Part shown: in pieces, positions 8,690 to 19,179 of the stretch
Layout: each line of letters opens with the position of its first letter
How positions within the stretch are numbered: position 1 is the stretch's first letter
NCBI GenBank assembly: GCA_022592445.1
Contig: JABYQR010000374.1
Coordinates: 1 to 42,054 of the forward strand
DNA: 42,054 nucleotides
DNA from: Cytidiella melzeri
Taxonomy: Eukaryota; Basidiomycota; Agaricomycetes; Polyporales; Irpicaceae
Direction: 5' to 3'
The notes under the pieces: model-generated
The model's input: only the letters and a program-made list of their open reading frames with translations
What the model was told of the DNA's origin: nothing
Database searches by the model: none
Position numbers and translations under genes: made by a program

Positions 8690-10248
8690 ATATCATTGGT
8701 CCCTTCGTGCTGAATTGTTTCGTGATAGTGTGCAGCGGCCTCTGCCATTAAGTCAGACCGTTTAATGTATTTTGGGGGGTTAGATGCGTCAAAGTTAGGG
8801 TGGTCCTCAGGCCATCCTGACAAAGGGTCTCTCAAGCTCATTATTATGTCCCTTGGGGCCTTTGGTTTATTTGTGTGTATCCAGTTTTTATTTATCTGTT
8901 CTCCATACATCCAGTCATTTGACGCTACAGCTCTCCTGGAAGTGTTGAAGCGGCGCGCCTCTAGATCCTTGATTTTTTCAAGCAGGATTGCTGCGTCTTG
9001 GCTTCTAGCTTCTTCTGTTTCATACTCCTTAGCATTGAGAATTTCTTCCCTCTCTTTCTTCAGGTTTTCCAAGCGTCTTACCATCTTAGGTATATTGGTT
9101 TTTGCCAGCTTACGAGCCATTGAAATGATGTCTTTTTTGAATGAGGCATACAGTGTCTGTGCATTTCGGTCTTCCGTCCTTTCACTATAAGTTGGGACTT
9201 CATCTAAGAACTTCCTTCCTTTTTCTACTACGTAACATCTGAATTTGTGATCTGACAGTATGGTCTTTGGTATTACCCATCTTCCTTCTCCTACAAAGGG
9301 TATTTTCTTGTCTGACAGGGATACTGATACCATTAGGTGATCTGACGGTAACCCTTCTATTGTTTCTGTCTTCCAGTTTACCGCGGTTCTTGCTAGGGGC
9401 GGGGCCATATAGAACCTGTCAAGCCTTGACATTGCTCGTCCTGAGTCTTGGGAGTATGTGTATAATCTGGTATCTGGGTATGTCTCCCTCCAGGCATCTG
9501 TTAGGGTGAGGTTCATGCACAAGTCCTGTAGGGCGTACCTTGGTGCACTAGGGTCGTTCCTTGCCGGTAGTCTATCAATCTTTTCTTCAACTATATTGAA
9601 ATCGCCCACCATTACGTCTGGTCTTGGTTTATCTCCTTGGTTCCAGTGTCCTTCCAGAGCTCTCCAGAAGGTTTCATTCTCCTTGTGGTCGTTAGGTGCA
9701 TATACATTCAGTATCCGGAGTGTCACTACTCTATGCCATGTCAGGGTAATCATCATTGCCCTTCCTGGTATAATTATCTCTGCCTTCACTTTTTCCGCCT
9801 CAAGTCTTTCCTTGTTTATTACGAAGGCTACCCCTTTTGCCGCGCTTGCTCTTTCCGTGGGTTCTGAGTGCAAAATTAGTAGTCTTTTTCCAAAGAGGTC
9901 ATGGAGGTTATTTACATGGGTCTGGGTCAGGTGCGTCTCTTGGACTGCTATTACTGCCAGTTTCTTCTCTCTCACAATCTGATTTATTTTATTCCATTTG
10001 TCACTTGTTCCTGTCCCAGAACCATGCTGTCCTCTGCCTTTCATATTCAGGGTAGCAATCTGAATGGTTGCTGCTGTACGTCTCTTGTTGGTTCTCTTTG
10101 ATCTCACGTTGTCGTTACGTAGTTCATTGGCATCTTCACACAGGGGGGCAGAGCTCTCACTTATGTCGCCCTGCCTGCTCTCTTGCCTGGGAGAGAGTTG
10201 AGAGGGAGTGTAGGGAGAGGGGGGAGGGGGGAGAGGAGGGGAAACCAT
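8681..10248 (-). CDS. LINE ORF2, AP-like endonuclease part
   Basis: This is the endonuclease that nicks the target DNA to prime reverse transcription. Motifs in order: ATLNMKGRG (Asn), VQETHL (catalytic Glu), ILNVYAPND, VGDFNIV (Asp and Asn), SRLDRFY and LPSDHLMV (Asp-His). These are the exonuclease III/APE fold residues. A proline-rich N-terminal tail precedes the domain. The first ATG in frame is at 10248, but the frame stays open upstream to about 10488, so a non-ATG start or translation coupled to ORF1 (stop at 10789) is possible. The frame leaves phase with the reverse transcriptase at the nine-base homopolymer 8681-8689; one base fewer would rejoin them. Confidence 0.85.
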
Positions 10249-10788
10249 AGGACTGTGCCCGTCACCGAACTCTCTGTGACCTTCATTGGCAGCGTTAACA
10301 ACGGGCAGAGAACCTCTGCCTCGGGTCTCAGAGAGGCTGAAAACCGTGCCGTTATTTCTATCCGTAGTTATAGTATGATATGTCTGTTGTGTAGGATTGG
10401 CGGTCAACCTAAATAGGTGGTGTCTGTCTGCTATACGACCGATAAGTAGACGTGAGGACTTCTGACTTGGCGATCTCTCGGATTTTCATTAACTTCGTCG
10501 CTTGTAGCTGAGGGGTCGCAAGTTCGGGAGTACCTACCCCAAGATAACTTCGCTCAATCGCACGGCTTTCCTGTCACTAGGACATGCCTAGCCAGTATAT
10601 TTGGGCCTTAGATTGATTGTCTCATCCGCTACTCCTATTTCCTGTAGCTCGACGAAATAAGTCTCCAATTGAATCCCATCCTGTCTTTATTCGCACCTTA
10701 TACGAGCTCCTGAGCTGCACACAAGAAACTTCTAACTACACATATCTCGTCTACACAGGTCATTACATACTCGGAGATTGTACGTCCT

Positions 10789-12261
10789 TTAGGCTCCACG
10801 GCCTCTTCCGCATCCTCCTCTGTTCCCTCCTCTTGGTCCTTTGCCTCCGCCGTGTCCACCTCTTTCGCTCCCCGACCTGTTTCCTGAGCCTATCGTTGTG
10901 AAGGTTGTGGCCGGAATTTGACTGGCGTTCGGATGGGCTGTGGTCGTAGGCGGTGGATTGATCGACGGGTTGTATAGCCAGCCGGGCTCCGTAAGGATAG
11001 GGCAAGATTGTTTGGTGTGGAGCGTGCTCGAGCATACTCCGCAGATCCAGCACTTGATCGGTCGGATATTCATCCCAAGGAACGGGTCCTTGAAGTTTGA
11101 GTTCATCGCCTTGTCACGGAACGTTCGCCAGTCCAAGGGGTTGAGGGTGGGCGAGTCGAGGAAAAGGTGCGCGACGCGAAACACGGTGTTATCCTGCCTC
11201 TTCGTCCCGACGATCGTAATGCTCAGCGAACGACAAATCATGTCCGTGGCTATTTCCGGTGGGAGCAGTGCAAGTTGCTCGTTCGTCTTCGCAAGCGTAG
11301 CTATAGTGCTGTTGAGATCAGAGTCATTGAACGCCCTATTTACCAATATTCGGAGCTGGTCCTCGTCCGCCTCGTCGTCAAATCCCTCGATTGTCCCTAT
11401 GAGAGTGTCAATGACCGGTCCGTTAGTCGCGAAGAAAAGTGTTCCCTCTGTCGTTGATATGCATCCGCCGAGGCTTCGGAGACGGTTTAGGTAGTCCTCG
11501 TCGAGGTTGTACATAAGGAAGTTGAATGGAGGTTTGTTGAGTCCAGACTCTGGGGTGGCTGCGGACGGGGCGGTGATGCGAACGCCTCTCGGAAGACCTA
11601 CTGTCCTGCAGAGGAGAGAGAGTATCTCATCCTTTCGAGCTTGCTCCTTGTTGGCTGCTGGGTACCCTTTGCCCGCTAGTCTGACGAGGATGGACCTTCC
11701 CGGCGAATTAGGCCACTCCTTCGTTTGCTCTTTGGAAAGGTTGTCGAAATGGTAGAAGGGGTCGTTGCCTCGTGGGATTTGGAAGTTCGCTGACGGGGCG
11801 GAGAATTTGAGGTCTGCGATTTTGTGAGTTGTTGGTTTATGTATGTAATGGTTTGGCTGCGCCGTTGACGAAAGAGGAGGGGAGGGGATGTGCATGGCGA
11901 CGTCAGTCGTCATTACAGGTAGGTCGGGCTGCGTAAGGTTTGGTGCATGGTAGTCGCGAGGACCCGTCTGGTGGGTTCGGACGTTTTGGGAGGGTCGTGG
12001 ATCTCCTTCCGTCGGGGACACCGTCATCGTGTGGTGTGTCACTTCGCGCGGAGGGTGGGCATTCGACGACGTGGGCTGGGTTGTTATCAGAGGGGTGGGT
12101 GGTGATCGTACGTAGGGCACTTGTGCGACGTCCTTCCGTGCCTCTTGTGGGGGTGGAGCATGGGCTGGGTAGTTCGCGAGGAAGGGGTCTGTCTGGTGCG
12201 GAAAGGGAGGGAAAGCCTCGGGCGCGTTGGGGTGCGCGTCCTCGTTCTCCCCTTGAAGCAT
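10789..12261 (-). CDS. LINE ORF1, zinc-knuckle RNA-binding protein
   Basis: A 490-residue protein. The start is the first in-frame ATG (ATGCTTCAAGG, 12261). The N-terminal third is proline- and histidine-rich. The middle is globular (FYHFDNLS.., PFNFLMYNLDEDYLNRL..). Near the C-terminus CGVCSSTLHTKQSC is a perfect C-X2-C-X4-H-X4-C knuckle, and the protein ends in a Gly/Arg-rich basic tail. LINE ORF1 proteins of this kind coat the element RNA and act in the ribonucleoprotein. It lies 118 bases downstream of the spliced ORF ending at 12380. A GTGAGC donor lies after that stop and AG acceptors lie just before this start, so a leader intron could bring ORF1 closer to a cap. No frameshift is seen. 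Confidence 0.8.
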   Translation of the reverse strand: MLQGENEDAHPNAPEAFPPFPHQTDPFLANYPAHAPPPQEARKDVAQVPYVRSPPTPLITTQPTSSNAHPPREVTHHTMTVSPTEGDPRPSQNVRTHQTGPRDYHAPNLTQPDLPVMTTDVAMHIPSPPLSSTAQPNHYIHKPTTHKIADLKFSAPSANFQIPRGNDPFYHFDNLSKEQTKEWPNSPGRSILVRLAGKGYPAANKEQARKDEILSLLCRTVGLPRGVRITAPSAATPESGLNKPPFNFLMYNLDEDYLNRLRSLGGCISTTEGTLFFATNGPVIDTLIGTIEGFDDEADEDQLRILVNRAFNDSDLNSTIATLAKTNEQLALLPPEIATDMICRSLSITIVGTKRQDNTVFRVAHLFLDSPTLNPLDWRTFRDKAMNSNFKDPFLGMNIRPIKCWICGVCSSTLHTKQSCPILTEPGWLYNPSINPPPTTTAHPNASQIPATTFTTIGSGNRSGSERGGHGGGKGPRGGNRGGCGRGRGA

Positions 12262-12379
12262 TATTTGGTCACCGTTATGGTCCACGAGTCCTGTTCGCGC
12301 TGTGGTCAGCTGGAGGTCTTAGGTTGAGTTCCCCGTGCTCACCTAGCGGCTCTAGACTTTGGTCGGGCTGTAGCGGGTG

Positions 12380-13443
12380 TCAGTTTTCGTCACCTCCTTC
12401 GGTCGTTAAGCCCAGTCTATTCTCCTCCTGTCTCGTGATTTGGTCCAAAGCTTCGATTCCCCCAGAGTGCAGCCATCGCTCCAGATCCTCTATCTCGTCG
12501 TTCCTTGCGACCCCTTGCTGGCTAGCGCGCCTCTCGGACCTCGTCTTTTCTCTGAGCATTGTGTGGTGGGAGTAGTTGCTGTCGTAAGGGGAGCCTATGG
12601 TTTTGGACTTTGGGGTCGGAGTGGAAGGCTCCGAGGCCAGATTTCCAACCGTCGTTCCCTCGAGTGCTCCCGATCGTCTTGGCCTCTTCTTCTCTCTAGG
12701 TAGCCGTGGTTGAGATGCGCTGAGGTCGGGGTTTGGAGGTTCTTGGGAGGCCTTGATTGTCCGTTCTCATTGTCAGTATGCGATCTCGTTTTGTCCTCTA
12801 GAGGGGCTCACCTCTTGTTCTGCCGCGGTAGGCCCTGGTCCTTCTTTTTCAGTTTCTTGTCCCAGAACCTCGTAGCGGTTCGTAGTCTCGATCTCGTCCC
12901 TGTTCTTCGGGGTTCTCTTCTTCAAACCAGTTGCACTGCGCAATTTCTTGGTCTTAGTTTGCTTGTGCGTCGCGTGGTCGGTTGGAGCGGAGGTTGAGTT
13001 TTCCTGTGCGTTCGTTCCAGTTGTCTCCTTTTCTCTTTTAGTCAAGGTCAATGCTTGTTAGCGTGATTTGCTCACCTGCGGTGTTCCTGGTTGTGCTAGA
13101 GAGGCGGGGGTGGGGGGTGCTACCTCTAACAACTCCTGCCGTGCGGCGTTTGCGGCCATGGCTTGTAGTGCACTTTCCGCCCGTTTTGCCTTCAGAAGTT
13201 CGGTACGTTGTCTACGTTCCTCTGCCACGATTTTGGCCGCGTCGCTGGGTGTGGGAAAGGTCTTTTCACAGAGAGCCCTTGGCGACTGTGGAGGGGTCTT
13301 GCTCCAGGTTCTCGGAGTAGAGGGTGTGGTGGGTGACGACATAGCTGGAAGTAAGTTCAGACTGCGTGTATTGCGTTGGTTGTAGGCTCACCTTTCTGTA
13401 TGGTCTCTTTTATACCCCCTCCGCTATGTCGTTGAGCGCTCAT
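12380..13443 (-). CDS. predicted four-exon ORF inside the LINE (302 aa)
   Basis: No family recognised. Exons on the minus strand: 13443-13392, 13344-13076, 13027-12812 and 12751-12380. The three introns (47, 48 and 60 bases) all begin GTGAGC and end AG, with branch-like CTGAAC, GCTAAC and ACTGAC, and the phases (1, 0, 0) match at each junction. ATG at 13443 opens MSAQRHSGGGIKETIQK; TGA at 12382-12380 ends the frame. The protein is hydrophilic: a Ser/Thr/Pro-rich start, a charged helical stretch (IVAEERRQRTELLKAKRAES), a Lys-rich middle and a basic REKKRPRR cluster like a nuclear signal. It could be an accessory nucleic-acid-binding or nuclear-entry protein of the element; that is inference. 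The introns show that the integrated copy came from unspliced RNA. Confidence 0.6.
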
Positions 13444-13907
13444 CGGTTCAGCCTCGTCGTACCTCGGTTTTGCCTCTCATTAATGCCATTGGTTCTGTCG
13501 CTGTCTTAGCTGTCTTGCATACGTGGTCGTCGTTCTTTGGGGTTCCATAGGAGTTCTGCGCGGACGTGTCTCAACGCTGTTGGTCGCCATCGTGTTTTGT
13601 TTTGCGGTGATTGGGCGACCACGGTTGTTATTCCCTGGATGTCATTATTAGTCTAGCCCGCACAATGATGATTTACCATTAGTCTTGGTCAGCCCTTTTC
13701 TTGACATCTCGTGGTCATATCCGTGGGTCATGTAGGAAAGGTGTAAAAGTAGCTTTTGGTGTCTATCGACAGCGGCGATGTAATAGTGGCGTGTAGGTAT
13801 TTATATATGGTCGCTACGCCTCGTCATTCAACTCAGTCTGTGGGTGATGCCAGTTATGTCTCAGTATTGCCATTCATGTATCCGTCCGACCATGTTAACT
13901 CACCACG
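13444..13907 (-). other. LINE spacer between two upstream ORFs
   Basis: There is no open frame of note on the element's strand. A donor-like GTGAGT lies just after the stop of the upstream ORF (about 13900), and ATGs are sparse. It may be a spacer or a long intron between transcript exons. Confidence 0.3.
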
Positions 13908-14830
13908 TTACTCCGCCCATGTCTGCGTCGAGACTCTGTTAGCCCTTTCTTCTTCCTCGCTCCTCTTGATCTCCCCGAGGTTATTGTTGTAGTTTCTGTA
14001 GAGCCAAGCTGGGAGGTGACGTACGAGTTTCGTTCCACAAGGGGGGGAGTAGTCTTCATTGTTCACGACGATGAGGACGTTCTGTTTTCCTTTCGTCGAT
14101 TTTGCGGCGATGACCAATCTTCCGTTGATGGAGCCGACGGCGCCTAGGATCCGTAGCACGTGGTTTGGAGACGGGTTCTCTGGCGTCAGAATCACAACTC
14201 GTGCGTCTCGATGGAGAATCCTCTCTGGTTTGTTGATGATATCCCATGTTGGAGAACCTAGGTTGTGTGTACGTTTTATGTCTAGCTGGCCCTGAAGATA
14301 TTGGGTCATGGGTGGGCGAAAGCTAGGGATCCACTCCCACATTTTCCCCAAGGTCATCTTGACCCACGTATAGCCCTTGATGTGAGTATCCTAATTTAAC
14401 TCTACGTGAGTGGTTTCAGAAGGTTTGGGGTCTTCCTTACATTATAGTTTGTCCCCTGTACAGCTTGGGTTGTCTCCTCCCCGTCCGTTATCTCTTCTCT
14501 CACGCTTTGGTTGTCCGTCTCCGCTGTCTTGGTTGACAGTGTAGGAGCGAGGTGGATAGATTCTTGGGAGTCAAAGATACTTTCATCGAATTGAGGTTCT
14601 TCAACGTCTTTGGCTGACCCTTGGGAGGAGGCTTGACCGTCACCGGATTGAGTGTCTGTGTTAGAAGCTGCTCTCATATCGTTGGATGGTCTGAGGTCAG
14701 TTGAAGGAAGGTGCGTACAAGTGTAGTCTCTAAGAGTAACCTGTTCCGTCTGTTGGTGGATGGTGACATAGACTGCTGTCAGTCTAGGTTCGAAGATGAT
14801 GTCTTCGTCTCCCTCGAGGAGGTGTTGCAT
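13908..14830 (-). CDS. predicted two-exon ORF inside the LINE (290 aa)
   Basis: No family recognised. ATG at 14830 opens MQHLLEGDEDIIFEPRLTAV. Exon 1 is 14830-14441 and exon 2 is 14390-13908, with a 50-base intron (GTAAGG..TTAG) in phase 0. Joining them gives ..GTNYN-DTHIKGYTWVKMTLGKMWEW. Exon 1 is acidic with many Ser/Thr/Glu. Exon 2 contains RVVILTPENPSPNHVLRILG, then RLVIAAKST and QNVLIVVN, a beta-helix-beta-beta order that resembles an RRM-like fold of the type in some LINE ORF1 proteins; this is by eye only. The branch point is weaker than in the next ORF. Without splicing the two frames are separate ORFs of 142 and 149 codons. Confidence 0.5.
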
Positions 14831-15608
14831 GGTTAGTTGGTTGGAGGAGGGGAAGTGGGTTGTTTCTTATTTTCCACGTTTCCTGGGCCTTAAAACCTTT
14901 TGTTGTAGCGCTTGGTGGTGAGGGGCAGGGGAATTTTCTGATATTTCCATGACATGTACGTAACTTCGCTTGTGGGTTTGGCATGGGTGGGTTTTAGACT
15001 CGTTGCATTCCTACAGCGAGGTTGTATCATGGATAGAGGGGAAAGAAGTCTATAGGATAGGAGATTTATGGGTATGCATATGCGATATGGGTGTACATAA
15101 GGTCATTGGGGTGGTTGTTCGTAGGCTGCGCCTCTTTGCGTATTCTCCAAGTGTATGGCTGGTGTTTTGGATTGTTTCCGTCGCTTATCATTTCGGTTCA
15201 AGCCGGGACCTGAGTCGTAGCGCTTAGGGTCGTAACCTTTCAGTCGTTCCTCGGGTCGTCGTCGTTGTCGCCGTCGTCGGCGTCGCTCTCGTCGACAGTA
15301 GTGTTATTCCTTTCTTCGTTTCCGAGATTCACTGTTTATATCTTTTGCTCACAAGAGTTGGTAGGTTGTAGCCGCTTCTCATTATCGTGCTTTACTTGGG
15401 TTATTGTGTAGCTTGCAGCGGTTTTGTTTGTCTCCTCCTCCCTGTCTCAGTTTTTGGTGCTTTTGTGGCGCAAGCTCGTATGTTATCTGGTCTGGGAGTG
15501 TCTAGGTGCTACTCAGAGGCTACCAGGGGGCTGGATTCATCAGGGGGAGTTTTAGTGGTGCTCCTACGCTACTGGTACTAGCGTCACCATTGCACCTGGT
15601 GCTGAGAG
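14831..15608 (-). other. LINE 5' leader, no clear gene
   Basis: About 0.8 kb of leader between the structured 5' end and the first ORF. Short frames exist (for example 14984-14784) but none shows family features. A CGTCGT-type triplet-rich patch lies at about 15255-15295. This would be the internal promoter region if the LINE follows the usual arrangement. Confidence 0.35.
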
Positions 15609-15751
15609 GGAACCACCGTGTATTACACTACACTTAGCAGCACACGCTGCTCACAGCACTCGCTGTGGGGCATCTGGAGAGATTCCAGACGCGAGAGACC
15701 CCTGCCTGGGGCTCTCTTGGCACTCGCCATTTTCGAGATGGTGGTGGTTCC
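15609..15751 (-). ncRNA. structured RNA at the LINE 5' end
   Basis: The first bases of the element RNA, GGAACCACC (plus 15743-15751), are complementary over 9 bp to GGTGGTTCC (plus 15609-15617). Between them are at least five small hairpins in a row: CTCG..CGAG, GAGAGCCCC..GGGGTCTCTC, CTGGA..TCCAG, CACAG..CTGTG and AGCAGC..GCTGCT, then GTGTA..TACAC. This gives a closed multi-branch fold beginning at the second base of the element. It may be a ribozyme, a packaging signal or an internal ribosome entry element; no known class is recognised. The stems are read directly; the function is inference. Confidence 0.5.
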
Positions 15752-15752
15752 T

Positions 15753-15772
15753 CCCTTAGTCTTTGATTCTAT
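15753..15772. repeat. LINE target-site duplication, 5' side copy
   Basis: Identical in all 20 bases to 4929-4948. Before the LINE arrived, base 4948 continued directly into 15773. Confidence 0.9.
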
Positions 15773-16453
15773 ATTCATTTAACCCTCAAAGAATAACCAG
15801 AAATTCACAGGATTGTTGACATTTCAGATAACTCTCAACACAATTTTGTGTCATGTAAAATCGGCCTTTGCCCGCAGTGCTAACACCTGCCGCGTCGCAC
15901 ATATTCTGCAACGTCATGGGTCTTCCAGGATTTGGCTCTGATGTTGCACGGTTCCCTCTCTGACGCGTGTGAGTCTAAAGTCATGCTTGTGTATGGAACG
16001 TATACTGACATGCTATTTGTCGTCATTGCGGCATATGTCATTGGCAACATAGTGTATGTCCATGTATTAGATGCTTGGACGAAGGGCTGCAGCAGCTTTT
16101 ACTGGCCGCGGTAGAGTACAGAGGTTGAAGACCCGCTGACCTGCATGCTGAGGGTTTTGCTTACACTGTGCTCGAACGGCTTCAACACATGTCGCAGCTG
16201 AGCAAGTACGTAGCCTTCTCAACTGTCATGAGGCTGATCATCAATCTGCTGCATGTTTATTACAGCAACAAACACTCGCGAAAGATTCAAATCACTACAC
16301 AAGACAAGTACAAAATCAAGCAGCAATTGGTGCTGTCATTGGCTGTCGCAGCATAGCTAGTTAATTTATACTAGGCTGGACCTCGGGCCCTGGTAGAACA
16401 AATGAATCAGTGTCAAGGTGATGAATTATTGGCTACCAGCGTGCCTGTTCAAT
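15773..16453. other. no gene seen
   Basis: Pre-insertion flanking DNA between the LINE and the F-box gene. Short open frames on the plus strand (15932-16114, 16168-16356) have no recognisable features. It also serves as the 3' flank of the F-box gene. Confidence 0.4.
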
Positions 16454-18340
16454 CTAATATTCCACCCAGATACTTTCTGACAAATATGGCGAATGCGTAT
16501 GCAGGGTGATGGCGAGTTGTGGAAACCCACACTGGAGCAACTTCAGGGCTTCGAGCGCATCAGCTTTGACCTGGTCTACGGTGAACAAAAGAAGCTCCTT
16601 ATATTCGAACGCACACTCTTTTTCCCGAGCCAAAAGGTACGAATAGAGTTTCCGGATACTTCTCGCGCTCAGAGTGGTAAAGCTTGGCTGGAGTACGAGC
16701 GTCTGCATGGCTGGCCACCAAGGGGCCACGGCGGTTCGGGAATGCACCAATTGTGGACCTAGTCCATCTCCCCCAGCAGGGGTGTATAAGAGCCGAGGTC
16801 CCACCATAGTGTCCAGTTTACCTTTAAGTGGGTATTTGGAACGGTTTGTTCCAAGGATGAGCGTGTCAATGTTGGGACAAATGAAATATACGTCTTCAGC
16901 CTTCAATTTTCCTCCTATCGTCATCATGAAAGTCCTGATTTCTTGCAGGGGCCAGTCTCGGCAGAGTCGTATAACCCAGGGAGCAAGACTGCAGAGAGAC
17001 GACTGGGGGTTATAGTCCCTGAATAGAATTTGCAGCCCGCGGAAACTTGGGTCCCACACTGTGGTTGGATCCATGGCCCACAACACCCTGAGCCTCTGGA
17101 TCCTGGCCTGATTAATGCGGGGATGTCGGAAGAAGTGGAATCGAAGGGCGCGCTGTGATAGGCAGTAAGGTTCCTCTTGGACTAGCATACACTGAAAGAG
17201 CTCGGCAGGGCCCACGCTGTGCTTGCCGTTCAGCTTCTCTAAAAGAACTCGCGACAGCGCCGTGAGTTGAGCAAAGGTAGGGTATCTCCTGATTGTCAGC
17301 AAGCTGATGTTGGTAGACGCAGGGAATTTGATGGCCTCGAGCAACTGCGTGCACGGCAGTATAGCCCCAAAGAGCGACAGGTATTTGAGGCGGGTAAGTG
17401 TGACTCGAGGTCCGAGGGGCAGATTATCTTCCCTGCCTCGGCAGCTATGTAACCCTAGTTCCTCCAACGCAGGCATCCTTCCTAGGGCTGCGATTATCTC
17501 CTCAAAGGTCGGAACGGGGGTCGGCTGAGGATATAGAGGTAAAAAACCCTGTGCGGGGCCGCTGCTCAAATCCGCGAAATCCTTGCGCTCGGTAAAGTCA
17601 ATACGCAAGGTCCTGAGGTTCTGCGTGAAGATGGGATATTTCCAATCCACACGGTAGTTCAGAAGCTGAACGCTTTGCAACCTCGGAAAATCTCCCGATA
17701 TAAACACCTCGGGAAGGTTGAAATCCGGATCATAGGAAGGTTTTTCGTGCACCAGAGAACTGACGTTGCGACTGAGACGCAGATCTCGAAGCAAGGGCAG
17801 TGCTTTGAGCCTCTCAAAGGCAGGCTTCCATTCAGGTGTTTGCTGTATGATGAGCCGTTCTGTTTGGACGAGTTGCTCAGAGTGGTTCTGGAGCACCACA
17901 GACGGAGTTACGCCCGCGTGTGGCATCAGAGAAACAAGGGTGAGCGCTGCCTTCTTTGCTCGAACAATATGTGGCCAGCAATGAGTTTCCGCAAGATTGA
18001 CGTGGCTCCACAATGCCGGACAGCTACGGGCGATAGCGTTCCAACGTTTGCAGACCAGAAGAACCTTGGTCCACCCATACATTTTCTTGACCGAATGGGG
18101 GGGCCCGACGGCCTTCCGAGCCGGCTCAAGAAGCTCGATGGCCACAAATGGGCTATCGCGTAAAGCAACGAAGATGTCGGCAAGAGTTTCGGGAGGAAGG
18201 CTGTTGATATGTCGTTGCATGGTCCTTATGTTGTCCATGCGCGATGCACGTTCGAGCGCTAGCCTGCATAGAGACGCGATGAGGAAAGCAAGGGAGGAGC
18301 TTCGATACACTCACTGCTGCGCATGAGCATACAGGTCCAT
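16454..18340 (-). CDS. F-box protein, two exons (611 aa)
   Basis: F-box proteins bring substrates to SCF ubiquitin ligases through Skp1. The start is ATG 18340 (MDLYAHAQ). Exon 1 is 18340-18315; a 51-base intron 18314-18264 (GTGAGT..TGCAG) joins in phase to exon 2, 18263-16454. Without this intron the first ATG would be 18238. Residues about 28-41 read INSLPPETLADIF, and about 72-96 WTKVLLVCKRWNAIARSCPALW, the two halves of an F-box-like domain separated by an insert as in many basidiomycete family members. The rest has leucine-rich spacing (for example LPLLRDLRLS, LQSVQLLNYRV, LRTLRIDFTE), suggesting degenerate LRRs. Target unknown. Further donor and acceptor pairs upstream (18450-18565) suggest 5' UTR introns. 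Confidence 0.85.
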
Positions 18341-19179
18341 CTCAACGGTTCAAAGAAGTTCTTCGGAGAAAGGAGGATCCTCTGAAACGAATATCAATCT
18401 CTACAACTCTGCAATAAACGACGGGCCACACACCGTAGCTTGGCACTCACAATGCTGAGGCAGTCGATGAAGTGGATGGCGGAGATGAAGTAAATCTATG
18501 TGACTTGAGTGTCTTTAGACCAGAGAGAGACTGTGAGTACAAGAGGAGCTGAACTTACCTGAGTATAATGCTTGAGCAGTACGGGCTAAGTTGTCGAACT
18601 CGTTGATGGAATGAACCCAGGCCACGCGACTTGTAGCCACCAACTCGAGGGGTTAAATCAGCAGCGAGAACCCAGAAAGTGTGAGGAGGCAGCTAGATTT
18701 ATTGAGGTGGGTATGGAAGTGTTGGTGGGTGAATTGAAGGGTGCAGCGAATCTCGACGGCCACGCCTACTGAATTTAAATAGGTTGAACTGCCTAAAAGG
18801 GCAGTTGGTGTTGCAAGCTCCTTGTTCGCGGCGCGGCCCGCTTGCCGTCAGTCTCACGTGGTACTATTACGAGCGTCTGCTTGCGACTGAGCCAAGCTGA
18901 CCACTCGCATAGTTCCTCCTTTTCGTATTGTTGGACCTCGTATTATTGAACCACCAACTCACGGCACACATACCAAAAGCGGATTGTCCTACCTTGCCAC
19001 AAACATTATTGCATGAACAAGTGAACAGACTCGAAGTAGCGGGATTCAGATTCGGTAGTAAGCGACCTCTCAGTGTGCAAATAACAGATCTGGACTCAAA
19101 GTAAAGCACTTTGTAAACGCGCAATAGTCGGCAACAGTAATCTTACCTTAATATGAAGCATAGTACGTGACACCCGTCA
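18341..19179. other. 5' region of F-box gene and intergenic DNA
   Basis: On the minus strand a possible 5' UTR intron runs from GTAAGTTCAGC (donor near 18560) to ..CTCACAG (about 18533). A second donor GTGAGTGCC lies near 18450. The remaining sequence to 19179 has no good coding frame and includes the 3' flank of the fucosyltransferase-like gene. Confidence 0.4.

Larger units (their letters stand above)
4949..15752 (-). mobile_element. giant Tad-like LINE (about 10.8 kb)
   Basis: The unit is defined by the perfect 20-bp duplication on both sides and a poly-A tail (T-run at 4949-4962 on the plus strand), so the element lies on the minus strand with its 5' end at 15752. All strong coding frames inside run the same way. 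Order from the 5' end: structured leader, spliced ORF 13908-14830, spliced ORF 12380-13443, zinc-knuckle ORF1 10789-12261, ORF2 5097-10248 with AP endonuclease, reverse transcriptase, RNase H and a terminal Cys/His motif. That ORF2 domain set fits the fungal Tad1 group. The length is well above the roughly 6-8 kb usual for such LINEs, because of about 3.4 kb of extra 5' sequence. The identical target duplications suggest a young insertion despite two ORF2 lesions. Confidence 0.85.

Noticed and set aside
15609..15751. HDV-like ribozyme at the LINE 5' end
   Set aside because: The closing stem strands are about 125 bases apart with many hairpins between them; the compact nested double pseudoknot of HDV-like ribozymes is not visible. 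Kept only as an unclassified structured RNA.
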